Shown: positions 52,390 through 62,612, counted from the first letter of the stretch. The stretch is DNA of 64,000 nucleotides from Bacillus sp. HNG (GCF_003400205.1 NZ_QUQV01000003.1:357731-421730), one strand, 5' to 3'. Translations and numbers: made by a program. Notes: generated from the sequence alone by a model not told the origin.

Positions 52390-54138
52390 TTATTGGTTCC
52401 TTTTGAGTGCTTCGATTATTTCCTGGGAAACATTATTCCACAATTTTCGATGAATCATGACATTCTCATGGCGGTCTGTTTTTACCTCAACAACATGTAA
52501 TCCTTTTTCTTCAAACGAAGAAGTGATGGCATGACGGAACTCTGTCCAATCCTTGATACTTGTAAATTTCCCACCATACATGTTAACTGCATGTTCATAA
52601 TTCAGACCAATAGGAGTCCCAAAAAGGGTTTCAAAATGCTTTTCCTCCTGTGATTGTGGTAAGAAAGAAAAAATACCCCCACCGTCATTATTGATTAAAA
52701 CGATGGTAATATTTAAGTGGTGATGCTTTGCCGCCAATAATCCATTTAAATCATGATAGAGAGAGAGATCACCAATCACTAAAACTGTATGTTCATTTTG
52801 TGAACTGATGCCCATCGCAGTTGAAACAAGCCCATCAATTCCGTTGGCACCACGGTTTCCTAAGACATGTATCGACTTTTCATTATTCAAAAAGAAAGTA
52901 TCCAGATCACGGATAGGCATACTATTTCCAACAAATAAAGTTGAACCCGCTGGGAGAATTTCTTGTAGTTCAGTAAATACTTTCCCCTCAAATAAAGTTT
53001 CTTCCTTATGTACCTTAGTTACATTTTCTTTTACCAGATTATTGATGTTAATCCAATCGTTCACCCAACTAGAACCTTTTCGTTTCTCTGTTCTACTAAC
53101 GATCGCATCACAAAATTCGATTTCATCGCAATAAACCATATCAGTTGCTGATAAAGTGGGGTCTCTCCATCCTCCATCTCCATCTACTATGATTTGAGGT
53201 GTATTCTTATGTTTTTGGATATATTGAAGAAGTGCCTTTGAGACAGGCATCGCACCGAATCGAATTATGATATCTGGTGAAAATGCTTCTCGGAATTCTT
53301 CATCTCGTAAAAAGGCATCATACCCGTCTACTATATAAGATTTCGGATGTTCACCACTTCTTAGCTGTGATAATGGGTCAGCTAAAACTGGAAACTGAAG
53401 TGTTTCTGCTAAATTCGCAACGGCATATCCAAACTCTTCATCATCATGTGAACCACAAACAATAATACCCTTCTTTTTACTGCTAACGAGGTCGCTAATA
53501 TACTGAGCCTGCTCTTCATCCATTTTCGGTTTTCCAACGACAACATTCACATTTTTACGTAGGTATTCATTTGTTCCCCATAGGTTTTCTAACCCTAAGT
53601 TTGGTACAAGCGGTTCACGGAAAGGAAAATTCAAATGAACCGGTCCCGCTGGTGCAGTTAATGCAGTACCTGCAGCCCTTCCAGCCATTGTTCGAACATA
53701 CGATAGCATTTGTTCTGACTCTTCTGGCAGTGCCATTTCCACAAACCATTTTGCATGATTTCCATATAACTGATTTTGATTAATAGCTTGCGGTGCTCCT
53801 ACATCTCGTAACTCATGTGGTCGATCGGCTGTCAACACGATAAGTGGGACCCTTGAATAATAGGCCTCGACAATTGCCGGGAAATAATTCGCTGCAGCTG
53901 TTCCGGACGTGCATAGAATTGCAACAGGTTTCTTCGTTGCTTTAGCTACTCCTAGCGCATAAAACGCAGACGAGCGTTCATCAATATTGATGGTTACTTT
54001 CATGTCAGGGTGTTCTGCCATTAAAATCGCCATCGGGGTGGAGCGTGAACCCGGGCTTACAACAGCCTCGGTAACCCCTACTCGCACTAATTCATCAACA
54101 AAGGATGCCACATAACGCGTTAATGCTTGATTATTCAT
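52390..54138 (-). CDS. menD: SEPHCHC synthase MenD
   Basis: A 582-residue thiamine-diphosphate enzyme joining isochorismate and 2-oxoglutarate. It begins NNQALTRYVASFVDELVRVGVTEAVVSPGSRSTP, with the activating Glu in INIDERSSAFYALG. The ThDP/Mg motif is GDLSLYHDLNGLLAAKHHHLNITIVLINNDGGG (about residues 444-476). The length is typical. The ATG overlaps the menF stop by 8 nt (ATGAATAA), with GGAGG upstream inside menF. Confidence 0.97.
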   Translation of the reverse strand: MNNQALTRYVASFVDELVRVGVTEAVVSPGSRSTPMAILMAEHPDMKVTINIDERSSAFYALGVAKATKKPVAILCTSGTAAANYFPAIVEAYYSRVPLIVLTADRPHELRDVGAPQAINQNQLYGNHAKWFVEMALPEESEQMLSYVRTMAGRAAGTALTAPAGPVHLNFPFREPLVPNLGLENLWGTNEYLRKNVNVVVGKPKMDEEQAQYISDLVSSKKKGIIVCGSHDDEEFGYAVANLAETLQFPVLADPLSQLRSGEHPKSYIVDGYDAFLRDEEFREAFSPDIIIRFGAMPVSKALLQYIQKHKNTPQIIVDGDGGWRDPTLSATDMVYCDEIEFCDAIVSRTEKRKGSSWVNDWININNLVKENVTKVHKEETLFEGKVFTELQEILPAGSTLFVGNSMPIRDLDTFFLNNEKSIHVLGNRGANGIDGLVSTAMGISSQNEHTVLVIGDLSLYHDLNGLLAAKHHHLNITIVLINNDGGGIFSFLPQSQEEKHFETLFGTPIGLNYEHAVNMYGGKFTSIKDWTEFRHAITSSFEEKGLHVVEVKTDRHENVMIHRKLWNNVSQEIIEALKRNQ

Positions 54139-55528
54139 TGTCTAAGCCTCCTAATGCAGATAGCATCGGTCTAAACTTTATCATCGTTTCTGTATATTCA
54201 CTTTCTGGTTGGGAGTCGCCTACAATCCCACAACCAGCAAACAAGGAAGCATTGTTTCCATTCAGTAAACCTGAACGTATGGCAACGGCAAATTCGCCAT
54301 TATCATTTATATCAAACCAACCTACAGGGCTTCCATACCAACCACGGTCAAGAATTTCAAGGTCACGAATAATTTCAAATGCCTTTTGTTTAGGTTGGCC
54401 CCCTAGAGCTGGTGTTGGGTGTAAACGATTGACAACAGTAAGCAATGATACGTCATCTTTAGCTACACCTTTTACAGGTGTGTATAAATGCTGAATATCG
54501 CGCATTTTTAAGATACCTGGTTGTGTAGGTGATGAAATACTTGTACAGGACTCTTTCATTGCATTTTTAATCATTTGAACAACGACATCATGTTCATGTA
54601 GATTTTTCGGGTCGTGTAGTAATTCATTTTCTAATTGCTTGTCCTCTGACGGCGTTTTACCACGTCGGATCGAGCCTGCAAGACAAGTAGTTAAAAATTC
54701 CTCTCCCTTTTTCTTAATAAGTCGTTCAGGGGATGCTCCGATAAAGCATGAATTTTTATATTCAATTGCAAATAAATAACTCATCGGCTGCTCTTCTTTT
54801 AGACGCGCCAACACTGCGTCAGCTTCAATCGGATTGTCAAAATGCAGCTTAATTTCTCTTGCCAAAACAACCTTTTCAACTTCACCGTTCTGTACCTTTT
54901 GGGTTGCATTACGAACTGAATCCATCCATTCCTGTGGCTGAACTTCCTCTTTAGTAAATGAATTGTTCTTTTGAAATTTATAACTTTCCTCAAGCAGCAC
55001 TTCCAATTGTTCCAAGTCGGAGCCACCAAAAGAAGTCCCGGTCGGATCACAAATAATATTCGTTGTTATATAAGTACTACCTTTATAATAGGAAAGCATG
55101 ATAACAGGTAAGACAAATTTCGCATCATCAAAATAATCCCAAAGCTCTGTTCTCTTTTTTAATGGATCAAATGAAAAACCTCCCATTAAAATAGGACCAG
55201 TAGAATAAGGTGCAAAATCATCAATAATGATTGAATGTCGAACGAGTCTTTTCCACTGCTTTTCAATTGCGTCAAAACGTTCTGTAGACTCGTTATCGCT
55301 AATTGTATAGGCTTCCCCAAGTCCAACTATGATCGTATCATTTGTAGGATTTGACCAGAAAGATCGCGTTTCAAAAGGTGTCCTTTTTCCAGCAGAAAAG
55401 AACAATAGGGGGTCTATGTTCTTCATTTCTTTTACCTGACTTATAAGAACAGGCCTAGAAAGCTCCTTGGAAAGGTTTATACCTTTCTTTATGTAATCAC
55501 TCAAACCTTTTTGTTGTATCATGACCAA
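54131..55528 (-). CDS. menF: Isochorismate synthase MenF
   Basis: A 465-residue chorismate-utilising enzyme making isochorismate as the first step of menaquinone synthesis. The C-terminal catalytic domain shows CFIGASPERLIKKKGEEFLTTCLAGSIRRG (about residues 256-285), HDPKNLHEHDVVVQ, HPTPALGGQPK (about 367-377) and DRGWYGSPVGWFD. The start is probably TTG at 55528, eight bases after GGGGGG; the ATG two codons later is the alternative. It is first in menFDHBEC and divergent from menA. Confidence 0.95.
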   Translation of the reverse strand: MVMIQQKGLSDYIKKGINLSKELSRPVLISQVKEMKNIDPLLFFSAGKRTPFETRSFWSNPTNDTIIVGLGEAYTISDNESTERFDAIEKQWKRLVRHSIIIDDFAPYSTGPILMGGFSFDPLKKRTELWDYFDDAKFVLPVIMLSYYKGSTYITTNIICDPTGTSFGGSDLEQLEVLLEESYKFQKNNSFTKEEVQPQEWMDSVRNATQKVQNGEVEKVVLAREIKLHFDNPIEADAVLARLKEEQPMSYLFAIEYKNSCFIGASPERLIKKKGEEFLTTCLAGSIRRGKTPSEDKQLENELLHDPKNLHEHDVVVQMIKNAMKESCTSISSPTQPGILKMRDIQHLYTPVKGVAKDDVSLLTVVNRLHPTPALGGQPKQKAFEIIRDLEILDRGWYGSPVGWFDINDNGEFAVAIRSGLLNGNNASLFAGCGIVGDSQPESEYTETMIKFRPMLSALGGLDNE

Positions 55529-55904
55529 CTTTTATCCCCCCGAAATATATTCCATCATAATTTTATATAGAAATAACAGATATTGTTTATAGTATATCAT
55601 TTAAAATGAATGAATCCCTTGATAAACACTCTATATTATTTTCGTATAACTTATTATTAAAAACTGCCTTTACGATATACCTCACATATAATAGTTGTCA
55701 ACAAACTTGATTCTACCATACCTGCAATACACTGACCACTTACTTCCTTATTATTATGTAATTTACGATAAGTTAATCTGCTGGGTAAAAGGAACATAAG
55801 ATTGATATGTCTTTTTTGTAACTTTAAACCATTGACAGTACCTGTCCAATTCACTAAACTGTACTTTGGATATACATGAGCTTTGTCGTGAGAGGAGAAG
55901 ACTT
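55529..55904. other. 376-bp divergent region between menF and menA
   Basis: AT-rich. It holds the menA promoter (55833-55861). On the menF side a TATACT-like -10 lies near 55595 but lacks a good -35. No riboswitch or other structure is obvious. Confidence 0.5.
55833..55861 (+). promoter_or_regulatory. Sigma-A promoter of menA
   Basis: The -35 TTGACA (55833-55838), a 17-bp spacer and the -10 TAAACT (55856-55861), about 43 bp upstream of the start codon. Confidence 0.75.
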
Positions 55905-56840
55905 ATGCAATCAGAACTTCAGTCAAATCAGAAGCTTTCTAAAAAGCCTTCTAGTGGTTTTCAGGTATGGTGGAGACTCATGCGTCCACATACACTTACT
56001 GCATCATTTGTTCCAGTCATTTTAGGGACAGTTCTTGCACTATTAGAAACATCTATTCATATAGGACTATTCTTAACAATGTTACTCGCTTGTCTTCTAA
56101 TCCAAGCAGCAACGAATATGATAAATGAGTATTTCGATTACAAACGCGGTCTTGATACTGCTGAATCAGTCGGAATTGGCGGTACAATTGTTCGAGATGG
56201 AGTTAAGCCAAAGGTTATTTTAAACCTTGCATTTACTTTCTTTGGAATTGCTGCATTATTAGGTGTTTATATTAGTATGAATAGTAGCTGGTGGCTAGCA
56301 TTAGTAGGGACTATTTGTATGTCAGTTGGTTATTTATATACTGGTGGTCCACTACCCATTTCGTCAACACCATTTGGAGAGCTAGCAGCTGGTTTCTTTA
56401 TGGGCATGATTATTATTTTAATATCGTTTTTCATCCAAACCGGTACAGTTACGGCTACAAGTGTTTTAATCTCGATTCCGATTATGATCCTTGTTGGTGC
56501 TATCAATATGTCAAACAATATCCGTGATCTGGATGGCGATAAAAAGAACGGACGTCGCACTTTACCAATTTTATTAGGAAGAACCAAGGCGATTAAGTTC
56601 TTTGCTGGCTTGCTAATCATTTCCTACATTTGGATCATCGTTTTGGCATTTATCGGGATTGCTTCGTTTTGGACTCTTCTTGTATTAGTGAGTGTTCCAA
56701 AAGCTGTGAAAGCAGTAACTGGATTTATAGGCAAATCCGAACCAATTCAAATGATGCCAGCCATGAAAGCGACCGCCCAAACAAATACGATTTTTGGATT
56801 CCTTTTATCTATTGGAATCTTTATCGGGTACTTCTTTTAA
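55905..56840 (+). CDS. menA: DHNA octaprenyl/heptaprenyl transferase MenA
   Basis: A 311-residue UbiA-family prenyltransferase with about eight membrane helices, attaching the isoprenoid tail to 1,4-dihydroxy-2-naphthoate. The Asp-rich motifs are NMINEYFDYKRGLD (about residues 70-83) and NNIRDLDGDKKNGRRTLP (about 203-220). The start is ATG at 55905 behind GAGAGGAGA; the in-frame ATG at 55866 has no site. It completes the pathway encoded by the adjacent divergent men operon, apart from the UbiE/MenG methylation step. Confidence 0.95.
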   Translation: MQSELQSNQKLSKKPSSGFQVWWRLMRPHTLTASFVPVILGTVLALLETSIHIGLFLTMLLACLLIQAATNMINEYFDYKRGLDTAESVGIGGTIVRDGVKPKVILNLAFTFFGIAALLGVYISMNSSWWLALVGTICMSVGYLYTGGPLPISSTPFGELAAGFFMGMIIILISFFIQTGTVTATSVLISIPIMILVGAINMSNNIRDLDGDKKNGRRTLPILLGRTKAIKFFAGLLIISYIWIIVLAFIGIASFWTLLVLVSVPKAVKAVTGFIGKSEPIQMMPAMKATAQTNTIFGFLLSIGIFIGYFF

Positions 56841-56872
56841 AACACGATTTTACATCGTGTTTTTTTTATTCC
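56839..56872 (+). terminator. Terminator of menA
   Basis: AAAACACGAT/ATCGTGTTTT, a 10-bp stem with a 5-nt loop, followed by TTTTATTCC, immediately after the stop codon. Confidence 0.9.
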
Positions 56873-56962
56873 TATCACTTTTTTACAATTATGATTTTCG
56901 GGTTATTGTAAATAATACATAACAAGATTCGTTACGAACTCATTTTGGAAGGAGTGCTTAAA

Positions 56963-57718
56963 ATGTTATCAAATGAGCAATTATCAACCTTCCGTTCACA
57001 GTTGATAAACGCAAAAAAAGAGGTTGAAGAACAGTTAGATGATGGAGATCATTTTGATCTAGAGAGTGGGCATCCTCATGGATCGGTTGGAGAACTTTCT
57101 TCTTATGATAACCATCCTGGAGATGAAGGAACTGAGCTATATGAACGAGAAAAAGACATTGCCCTTAACGAACATATTGAAAAAGAATTAAAAGATATTG
57201 AATACGCCTTACAAGCAATTGAAGAAGGAAGATACGGGAAATGTGAAAAATGTGGAAAAGACATCCCTTTTGAAAGATTAGATGCTGTTCCAACAACAAC
57301 TTATTGTGTTGAGCACAGTCCAACCCAGGTTGTCTCTCATAATCGACCTATTGAGGAAGGCGTATTAATGCCACCATTTGGAAAGTTTGTGGATGAGGAA
57401 GATAATGTAGCGTATGATGCAGAGGATTCATGGCAGGATGTCGCAAGGTACGGAACATCAGAATCACCTTCAGACCTTGTAGACCCCGTTGACAGCTATA
57501 ATGAGGTGTTCGTTGAATCTGATGAGAATGTAGGTTATGTTGAGGATTACGAGAATTTTGTTGCAACAGATATTGAAGGAAAAGAAATTATCATCTATCC
57601 AAATAGCCAGCATGAACGATATGAAGAAGTGCTAGAGGAAGAAGGAATTATGACAATGTTTGGCGACCTTCCTCCATATGAAAAAGAACCTTATACAAAG
57701 GACGAAGCCGAAGATTAA
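56963..57718 (+). CDS. yteA: YteA family DksA/TraR-type zinc-finger protein
   Basis: A 251-residue protein. An N-terminal coiled-coil region (about residues 1-80) precedes a TraR/DksA zinc-finger-like segment, GRYGKCEKCGKDIPFERLDAVPTTTYCVEH (about 91-120, Cys96, Cys99, Cys117 and His120-type). A long acidic tail follows. B. subtilis YteA is a sporulation-associated member of this family. The start is ATG at 56963 behind GGAAGGAG. DksA proteins modulate RNA polymerase; whether YteA does is unknown. Confidence 0.88.
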   Translation: MLSNEQLSTFRSQLINAKKEVEEQLDDGDHFDLESGHPHGSVGELSSYDNHPGDEGTELYEREKDIALNEHIEKELKDIEYALQAIEEGRYGKCEKCGKDIPFERLDAVPTTTYCVEHSPTQVVSHNRPIEEGVLMPPFGKFVDEEDNVAYDAEDSWQDVARYGTSESPSDLVDPVDSYNEVFVESDENVGYVEDYENFVATDIEGKEIIIYPNSQHERYEEVLEEEGIMTMFGDLPPYEKEPYTKDEAED

Positions 57719-57725
57719 AAATGTA

Positions 57726-57754
57726 AAGCAGTGGAAAAATTCCCACTGCTTTTT
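57726..57754. terminator. Bidirectional terminator between yteA and the penicillin acylase gene
   Basis: AAGCAGTGG/CCACTGCTT with an 8-nt loop, with T-runs on both strands between convergent genes. Confidence 0.88.
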
Positions 57755-57757
57755 ATT

Positions 57758-60169
57758 CTACTTAGCTGGATGTAAAACAAGCTTATAACTATTCTCCTTA
57801 TACTTCTCTTTATTGGTATAGGTGATATGGTACTTCCCTGTTGTCCAATCCGTAATTTGATTATGATAAAAAGTACTTAATACATGACCTGATTGGCCTG
57901 GACCAACTACATTGTAACTCTCTTCCATATTCGCTAAGTCAATGACTGATCTCCAAGCCGCTCCATGGGTAATTGCACCTGAATAACGGTCAAAGCTAGC
58001 AGCTGCAACTGTTACCCCACTTCCACCCATTGGTATAGCTTCATTATTATTAAATAAATAGTTTAACGGTGAAATGGCCGATAATGGGTGTTTAAACGGA
58101 ACCTGATGAAAGTCACCCCAAGACCATTTACTTGGTTGGTCCCCTTGCTTTTCAATTGCAAAATCTACAGCCCTTTTAAAAGATTTAACTGTTACCTGTT
58201 CTATTCCACCTGCCTCAGATAACCAAATCCCTTCATGTCCAATTTTTGAATCTCGAATCATTTGGTCTACAATTTGAGATTTTCCTTCAAACAAGTTATC
58301 GATTTCCTTAGGAATGGATTCTTCAAATAGTACATTTGCAAATTCCTCCATCCATTTATGGAAGACTAAAGGCACGCCATCTTCTATTCGGTCAACAAAA
58401 TCCCAATCTTCAAACTCCTTTATTACCGTTTTATCAATATCTCTTAACTCGTCTTCACTGTTTAATAATACATCTATTAAAAACGGAACAAACTCTTCTG
58501 CCTGCAGATTATGTTGATCAAATTGGAGTTTTAGCATATCATCTGCCGTTAACACATTCTTACTTGATAACACATTTTGTATTCGTTGCTGTCGATAAGG
58601 CTGAGCCCACGTATTCGTTATATGGTAAGGATATTCATCCGGTGCAATTTTATTGTTTGCAGTAGAGATAAAACCTTCTTCAGGGTTCACAATGGTCGGG
58701 AGTTCATCCCAAGGAATATACCCCTCCCACTCGTATTCATCTGTCCATCCAGGTACAGGAACAGAACTATCCCCTTTTTTTCGGATTGGGATTAACCCAT
58801 TTGCTCGGTAAGCGATTGTTCCATCGGTTGCTGCATAAACAAAGTTTTGAGCAGGTGTATGAAAATATGTAAGTGCCTCTTTAAATTCAGTCCAATTTTT
58901 CGCCTTGTTGAACATCAACACTGCCTCTAGTTCAGTTGAAGCATCAAGTGCTGTCCATCTTATTGCTAAAGCTGTTTCCTCCTTGTGATCATGGGTAAAT
59001 TCAGAAATGATTGGACCGTGTCTTGTAACCTGAACTTGATATGGGATTGTATCCCCATCCTTTACTTTTATTGGTTCCTCAATGATGGTTGCATCTTCCC
59101 ATTTCCCCATATACGCAAATTGATTTTGGTTTTTAGGATTCCTTTTTTCAATATATAAATCCTGGACATCAGGTCCCACATTAGTAACTCCCCAAGCAAT
59201 ATGTTCATTACGACCTAATATGATTCCTGGGACACCGGCAAATATCACACCACTAACGTTCACTTCATCACTTTGCAAATGCGTCTCATACCAAATTGAT
59301 GGTGTAGCTAATGCGAGATGTGGATCATCGGCTAAGATTGGCATACCTGATTCTGATTTCTCACCACTAACAACCCAGTTATTACTCCCATTAAACTCAT
59401 TTGGAAAGGGAGCAGTTGCTATACTTTTTGAAATATCAACGGGATGATCTTTCATCGCTTGAATAACAGTTGCACCATCTTCAGGATATGTTGGGAACAA
59501 TTCTAGTAATTTTTCCTCTGAAACATGCTGAGCCATATAATAGCGAAATGCCTGCCCTTTATAATGTCCCCCTAAATCGTAGGCCATGTATTTTCCAATG
59601 GTAAGAGAATCGATGGGACTCCACATGGACGGCTCATATCCAGCAAGTGAAAACTCTACGGGCAATGTATTTTTCTCTATTGCTTCCTTAATAAAAGCAT
59701 TAACACCATCAGCATACGATTGGAGTACATCTTTTGCTTCATCTGAATATCCTTCATATGAAGCTTCCGCAGCTCTACGTAAACCAAGAGTTCTAAAATA
59801 TTTATCCTGATTAACAAGAGAAGAACCAATTACTTCACTTAACTCTCCTGAAGCCTGTCTTCTACTTAAATCCATCTGAAATAAACGATCCTGTGCCGTA
59901 ACATAACCTTGAGCAAAATACAAATCATGCTTATTTTTCGCAACAATATGGGGAACCCCATTTTGATCTCGGAATACTTCAACCTCAACGGTTAATCCTG
60001 CAACCGGAAGGTTTCCTTCAATCGTTGGTAAACTTTTTCTCAAAAATAAATAACCTACTATAATACTTGCTATCAGAAGGAGTATGATAACTATTCCTGT
60101 TATTAAAACTGTTCTCCAACGCTTCTTTCTTGGCCATAATCGTCTTTTTATAACTACTTCCGAACTCAT
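57758..60169 (-). CDS. Penicillin acylase family protein (Ntn hydrolase), membrane-anchored
   Basis: An 803-residue precursor. A basic N-terminus and one membrane helix (about residues 20-48) act as an uncleaved anchor or signal. The Ntn processing site is in FNGSNNWVVSGEKS (about 259-272), where the Ser after Gly becomes the N-terminal nucleophile of the beta chain. The conserved MDLSRRQASGELSE and ADDPHLALATPSIWYE segments are present. Natural substrates of Bacillus members are not settled: N-acyl compounds such as acyl-homoserine lactones or beta-lactams are possibilities only. It starts at ATG behind AAGGGGG. Confidence 0.9.
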   Translation of the reverse strand: MSSEVVIKRRLWPRKKRWRTVLITGIVIILLLIASIIVGYLFLRKSLPTIEGNLPVAGLTVEVEVFRDQNGVPHIVAKNKHDLYFAQGYVTAQDRLFQMDLSRRQASGELSEVIGSSLVNQDKYFRTLGLRRAAEASYEGYSDEAKDVLQSYADGVNAFIKEAIEKNTLPVEFSLAGYEPSMWSPIDSLTIGKYMAYDLGGHYKGQAFRYYMAQHVSEEKLLELFPTYPEDGATVIQAMKDHPVDISKSIATAPFPNEFNGSNNWVVSGEKSESGMPILADDPHLALATPSIWYETHLQSDEVNVSGVIFAGVPGIILGRNEHIAWGVTNVGPDVQDLYIEKRNPKNQNQFAYMGKWEDATIIEEPIKVKDGDTIPYQVQVTRHGPIISEFTHDHKEETALAIRWTALDASTELEAVLMFNKAKNWTEFKEALTYFHTPAQNFVYAATDGTIAYRANGLIPIRKKGDSSVPVPGWTDEYEWEGYIPWDELPTIVNPEEGFISTANNKIAPDEYPYHITNTWAQPYRQQRIQNVLSSKNVLTADDMLKLQFDQHNLQAEEFVPFLIDVLLNSEDELRDIDKTVIKEFEDWDFVDRIEDGVPLVFHKWMEEFANVLFEESIPKEIDNLFEGKSQIVDQMIRDSKIGHEGIWLSEAGGIEQVTVKSFKRAVDFAIEKQGDQPSKWSWGDFHQVPFKHPLSAISPLNYLFNNNEAIPMGGSGVTVAAASFDRYSGAITHGAAWRSVIDLANMEESYNVVGPGQSGHVLSTFYHNQITDWTTGKYHITYTNKEKYKENSYKLVLHPAK

Positions 60170-60364
60170 ATAATCCCCCTTCGCTTTAATTATTTTAAGA
60201 AAATTCTAAATATATTATAGTATCCCTATTTGAATTTGTCATTGATATCCTCAAGTAGAATTAACATTTTTTTCATACCTCATTTACAGTTTTAAAGGAT
60301 AATACTAGTAAACGACGAATTACTTCTTTGTGTATATTTATGTAAAAAAGAAAGGAAGAATCGG

Positions 60365-61159
60365 ATGAACGCACATGAGATTGAGTATAAACTTTATGGG
60401 GACGATATGCAGTTTGTTGAAATCGAATTAGACCCAAGCGAAAGTGTCATTGCAGAAGCAGGCGCCATGATGATGATGGAAGATGGCATTTCAATGGAAA
60501 CAATTTTTGGTGACGGGTCAGGATCAGCAGGTGGAGGTCTTTTTGGAAAACTATTAGGAGCAGGAAAAAGGGTTCTTACAGGAGAAAGTCTATTTATGAC
60601 GGTCTTTACAAATAGCAACATGGGGAAAAAACATGTTTCCTTTGCTGCACCCTATCCAGGGAAAATTATTCCTGTTGATTTAAGCATACTAGGTGGCAAA
60701 ATAGTTTGTCAAAAGGATGCCTTTTTATGTGCAGCAAAAGGAGTTTCTGTTGGCATTGATTTTCAACGAAAATTAGGGACTGGCTTCTTTGGTGGAGAAG
60801 GCTTCATCATGCAAAAATTAGAAGGAGATGGGCTAGCATTTTTACATGCAGGTGGTACCATACATAAAAAAGAACTTCAACCTGGTGAAATCCTAAGAAT
60901 CGATACAGGCTGCCTAGTGGGTATGACAAGGGATGTCGATTATAACATTGAATATGTAGGAAAAATCAAAACAGCCTTTTTTGGTGGTGAAGGTCTATTC
61001 TACGCCACTGTTAGAGGCCCTGGTACGGTATGGATACAATCACTACCATTTAGCCGCCTTGCAGACCGAATCTTTGCGAGTGCACCTAGAAATGGTGGCA
61101 GCACAGGTGAAGGGAGTATTCTAGGAGGGCTAGGTAATTTTCTAAATGGGGATGATTAA
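60365..61159 (+). CDS. TIGR00266/AIM24 family protein
   Basis: A 264-residue beta-rich protein of the AIM24 family. It begins [38 protein letters not shown], typical of TIGR00266, followed by [26 protein letters not shown] and repeated GGEG segments ([35 protein letters not shown]). The Gly-rich tail [16 protein letters not shown] is usual. There is no signal peptide. The function is unknown. It is 55 bp upstream of a small gene and may be co-transcribed with it. Confidence 0.88.
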   Translation: MNAHEIEYKLYGDDMQFVEIELDPSESVIAEAGAMMMMEDGISMETIFGDGSGSAGGGLFGKLLGAGKRVLTGESLFMTVFTNSNMGKKHVSFAAPYPGKIIPVDLSILGGKIVCQKDAFLCAAKGVSVGIDFQRKLGTGFFGGEGFIMQKLEGDGLAFLHAGGTIHKKELQPGEILRIDTGCLVGMTRDVDYNIEYVGKIKTAFFGGEGLFYATVRGPGTVWIQSLPFSRLADRIFASAPRNGGSTGEGSILGGLGNFLNGDD

Positions 61160-61214
61160 TAAGAGAATAATTAAAGTGAAGAACTGGGAGGATAATAAAT
61201 GGAGGTGTAGAGAG

Positions 61215-61391
61215 ATGAGACGAAAAAAACAAGTTGAAGATTTCAACGGTGAAGCACCATTATTTGATGCGCCAGATGATAAAATTCTAGCTTTTGATAT
61301 GTTTCGTGGTGTATCTCCTGGTATCTTTTCCGATGTGGACCTAGACAACCCCGCACAAAAAATTGAAGAGGATATTATGCCCAAAGATTAG
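61215..61391 (+). CDS. Hypothetical 58-residue protein
   Basis: A small acidic protein beginning MRRKKQVEDFNGEAPLFDAPDDKILAF and ending KIEEDIMPKD. The start is ATG at 61215, six bases after GGAGGTG; the longer frame to 61146 overlaps the AIM24-family gene without a site. There is no membrane segment or Cys. I do not recognise the family. A terminator follows directly, so it is the last gene of a two-gene unit with the AIM24-family gene. Confidence 0.75.
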   Translation: MRRKKQVEDFNGEAPLFDAPDDKILAFDMFRGVSPGIFSDVDLDNPAQKIEEDIMPKD

Positions 61392-61392
61392 T

Positions 61393-61420
61393 ACACCTGG
61401 CAACAGGTGTTTTTTATATT
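61393..61420 (+). terminator. Terminator after the 58-residue protein gene
   Basis: ACACCTG/CAGGTGT with loop GCAA, followed by TTTTTATATTTT. Confidence 0.85.
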
Positions 61421-61478
61421 TTAAAGAAGAACTCTATAAAAAATAAAAAACGCCATGAGAAATTCTCATAACGCTTGA

Positions 61479-61550
61479 TGACCCGTACGGGATTCGAACC
61501 CGTGTTACCGCCGTGAAAGGGCGGTGTCTTAACCGCTTGACCAACGGGCC
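61479..61550 (-). tRNA. tRNA-Glu (UUC)
   Basis: Cloverleaf with anticodon loop CTTTCAC (TTC). The 7-bp acceptor GGCCCGT/ACGGGTC has one G-U pair. CCA is not encoded (TCA follows the discriminator). It is the last gene of the 21-tRNA cluster. Confidence 0.95.
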
Positions 61551-61573
61551 AGAATATATTGTTAAAATCGTCA

Positions 61574-61664
61574 TGGCGGAGAAGGAGGGATTTGAACCCT
61601 CGCGCCGCTTACGCGACCTACACCCTTAGCAGGGGCGCCTCTTCAGCCACTTGAGTACTTCCCC
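61574..61664 (-). tRNA. tRNA-Ser (GCU)
   Basis: Anticodon loop CTGCTAA (GCT), with the long variable arm of a class II tRNA. Acceptor GGGGAAG/CTTCTCC; CCA encoded. Confidence 0.95.
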
Positions 61665-61669
61665 AAAAA

Positions 61670-61744
61670 TGGCTCCGCAGGTAGGATTCGAACCTACGAC
61701 CGATCGGTTAACAGCCGATAGCTCTACCACTGAGCTACTGCGGA
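61670..61744 (-). tRNA. tRNA-Asn (GUU)
   Basis: Anticodon loop CTGTTAA (GTT). Acceptor TCCGCAG/CTGCGGA with discriminator G; CCA encoded. Confidence 0.95.
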
Positions 61745-61753
61745 ATAACAACA

Positions 61754-61830
<77 letters not shown>

Positions 61831-61843
61831 ATTATGGTAAAAT

Positions 61844-61917
61844 TGGAGCGGGTGATGAGAATCGAACTCACGACATCAGCTTGGAAGGCTGAGGTTTTAC
61901 CATTAAACTACACCCGC
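61844..61917 (-). tRNA. tRNA-Gly (UCC)
   Basis: Anticodon loop CTTCCAA (TCC). Acceptor GCGGGTG/CACCCGC; CCA encoded. Confidence 0.95.
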
Positions 61918-61923
61918 ATTATA

Positions 61924-62000
61924 TGGGGCGGCTGATGGGAATCGAACCCACGAATGTCGGAACCACAATCCGATGCGTTAACCACTTCGCCACAACCGCC
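61924..62000 (-). tRNA. tRNA-His (GUG)
   Basis: Anticodon loop TTGTGGT (GTG). The extra 5' G (position -1) is encoded and faces C73, the identity element for HisRS. CCA encoded. Confidence 0.95.
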
Positions 62001-62025
62001 ATTAATTTTTCTAAAAATAATAAGG

Positions 62026-62098
62026 TGGCTCAGGACGGAATCGAACCGCCGACACAAGGATTTTCAGTCCTTTGCTCTACCGACTGAGCTACTGAGCC
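62026..62098 (-). tRNA. tRNA-Phe (GAA)
   Basis: Anticodon loop CTGAAAA (GAA). Acceptor GGCTCAG/CTGAGCC with discriminator A. The genomic 3' end reads ACCT, so CCA must be completed after transcription. Confidence 0.93.
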
Positions 62099-62106
62099 AC
62101 AACATA

Positions 62107-62182
62107 TGGCGGTCCCGACCGGGATCGAACCGGCGATCTCCTGCGTGACAGGCAGGCATGTTAACCGCTACACCACGGGACC
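62107..62182 (-). tRNA. tRNA-Asp (GUC)
   Basis: Anticodon loop CTGTCAC (GTC). Acceptor GGTCCCG/CGGGACC with discriminator G; CCA encoded. Confidence 0.95.
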
Positions 62183-62244
62183 ATTGTTTAATCAGACACA
62201 AACATTATCTTACGATAACATTCATAACTTGTCAATACTTTTTT

Positions 62245-62468
<224 letters not shown>

Positions 62469-62500
62469 GAAATCATATAAAATTCTTAAATAATTTAATA

Positions 62501-62593
62501 TGGCGGAGGAAGAGGGATTCGAACCCCCGCGGGCTTTAACACCCCTGTCGGTTTTCAAGACCGATCCCTTCAGCCGGACTTGGGTATTCCTCC
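62501..62593 (-). tRNA. tRNA-Ser (UGA)
   Basis: Anticodon loop CTTGAAA (TGA), class II with a long variable arm. Acceptor GGAGGAA/TTCCTCC; CCA encoded. Confidence 0.95.
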
Positions 62594-62612
62594 ACATATA
62601 AGAAGTTGTAGA

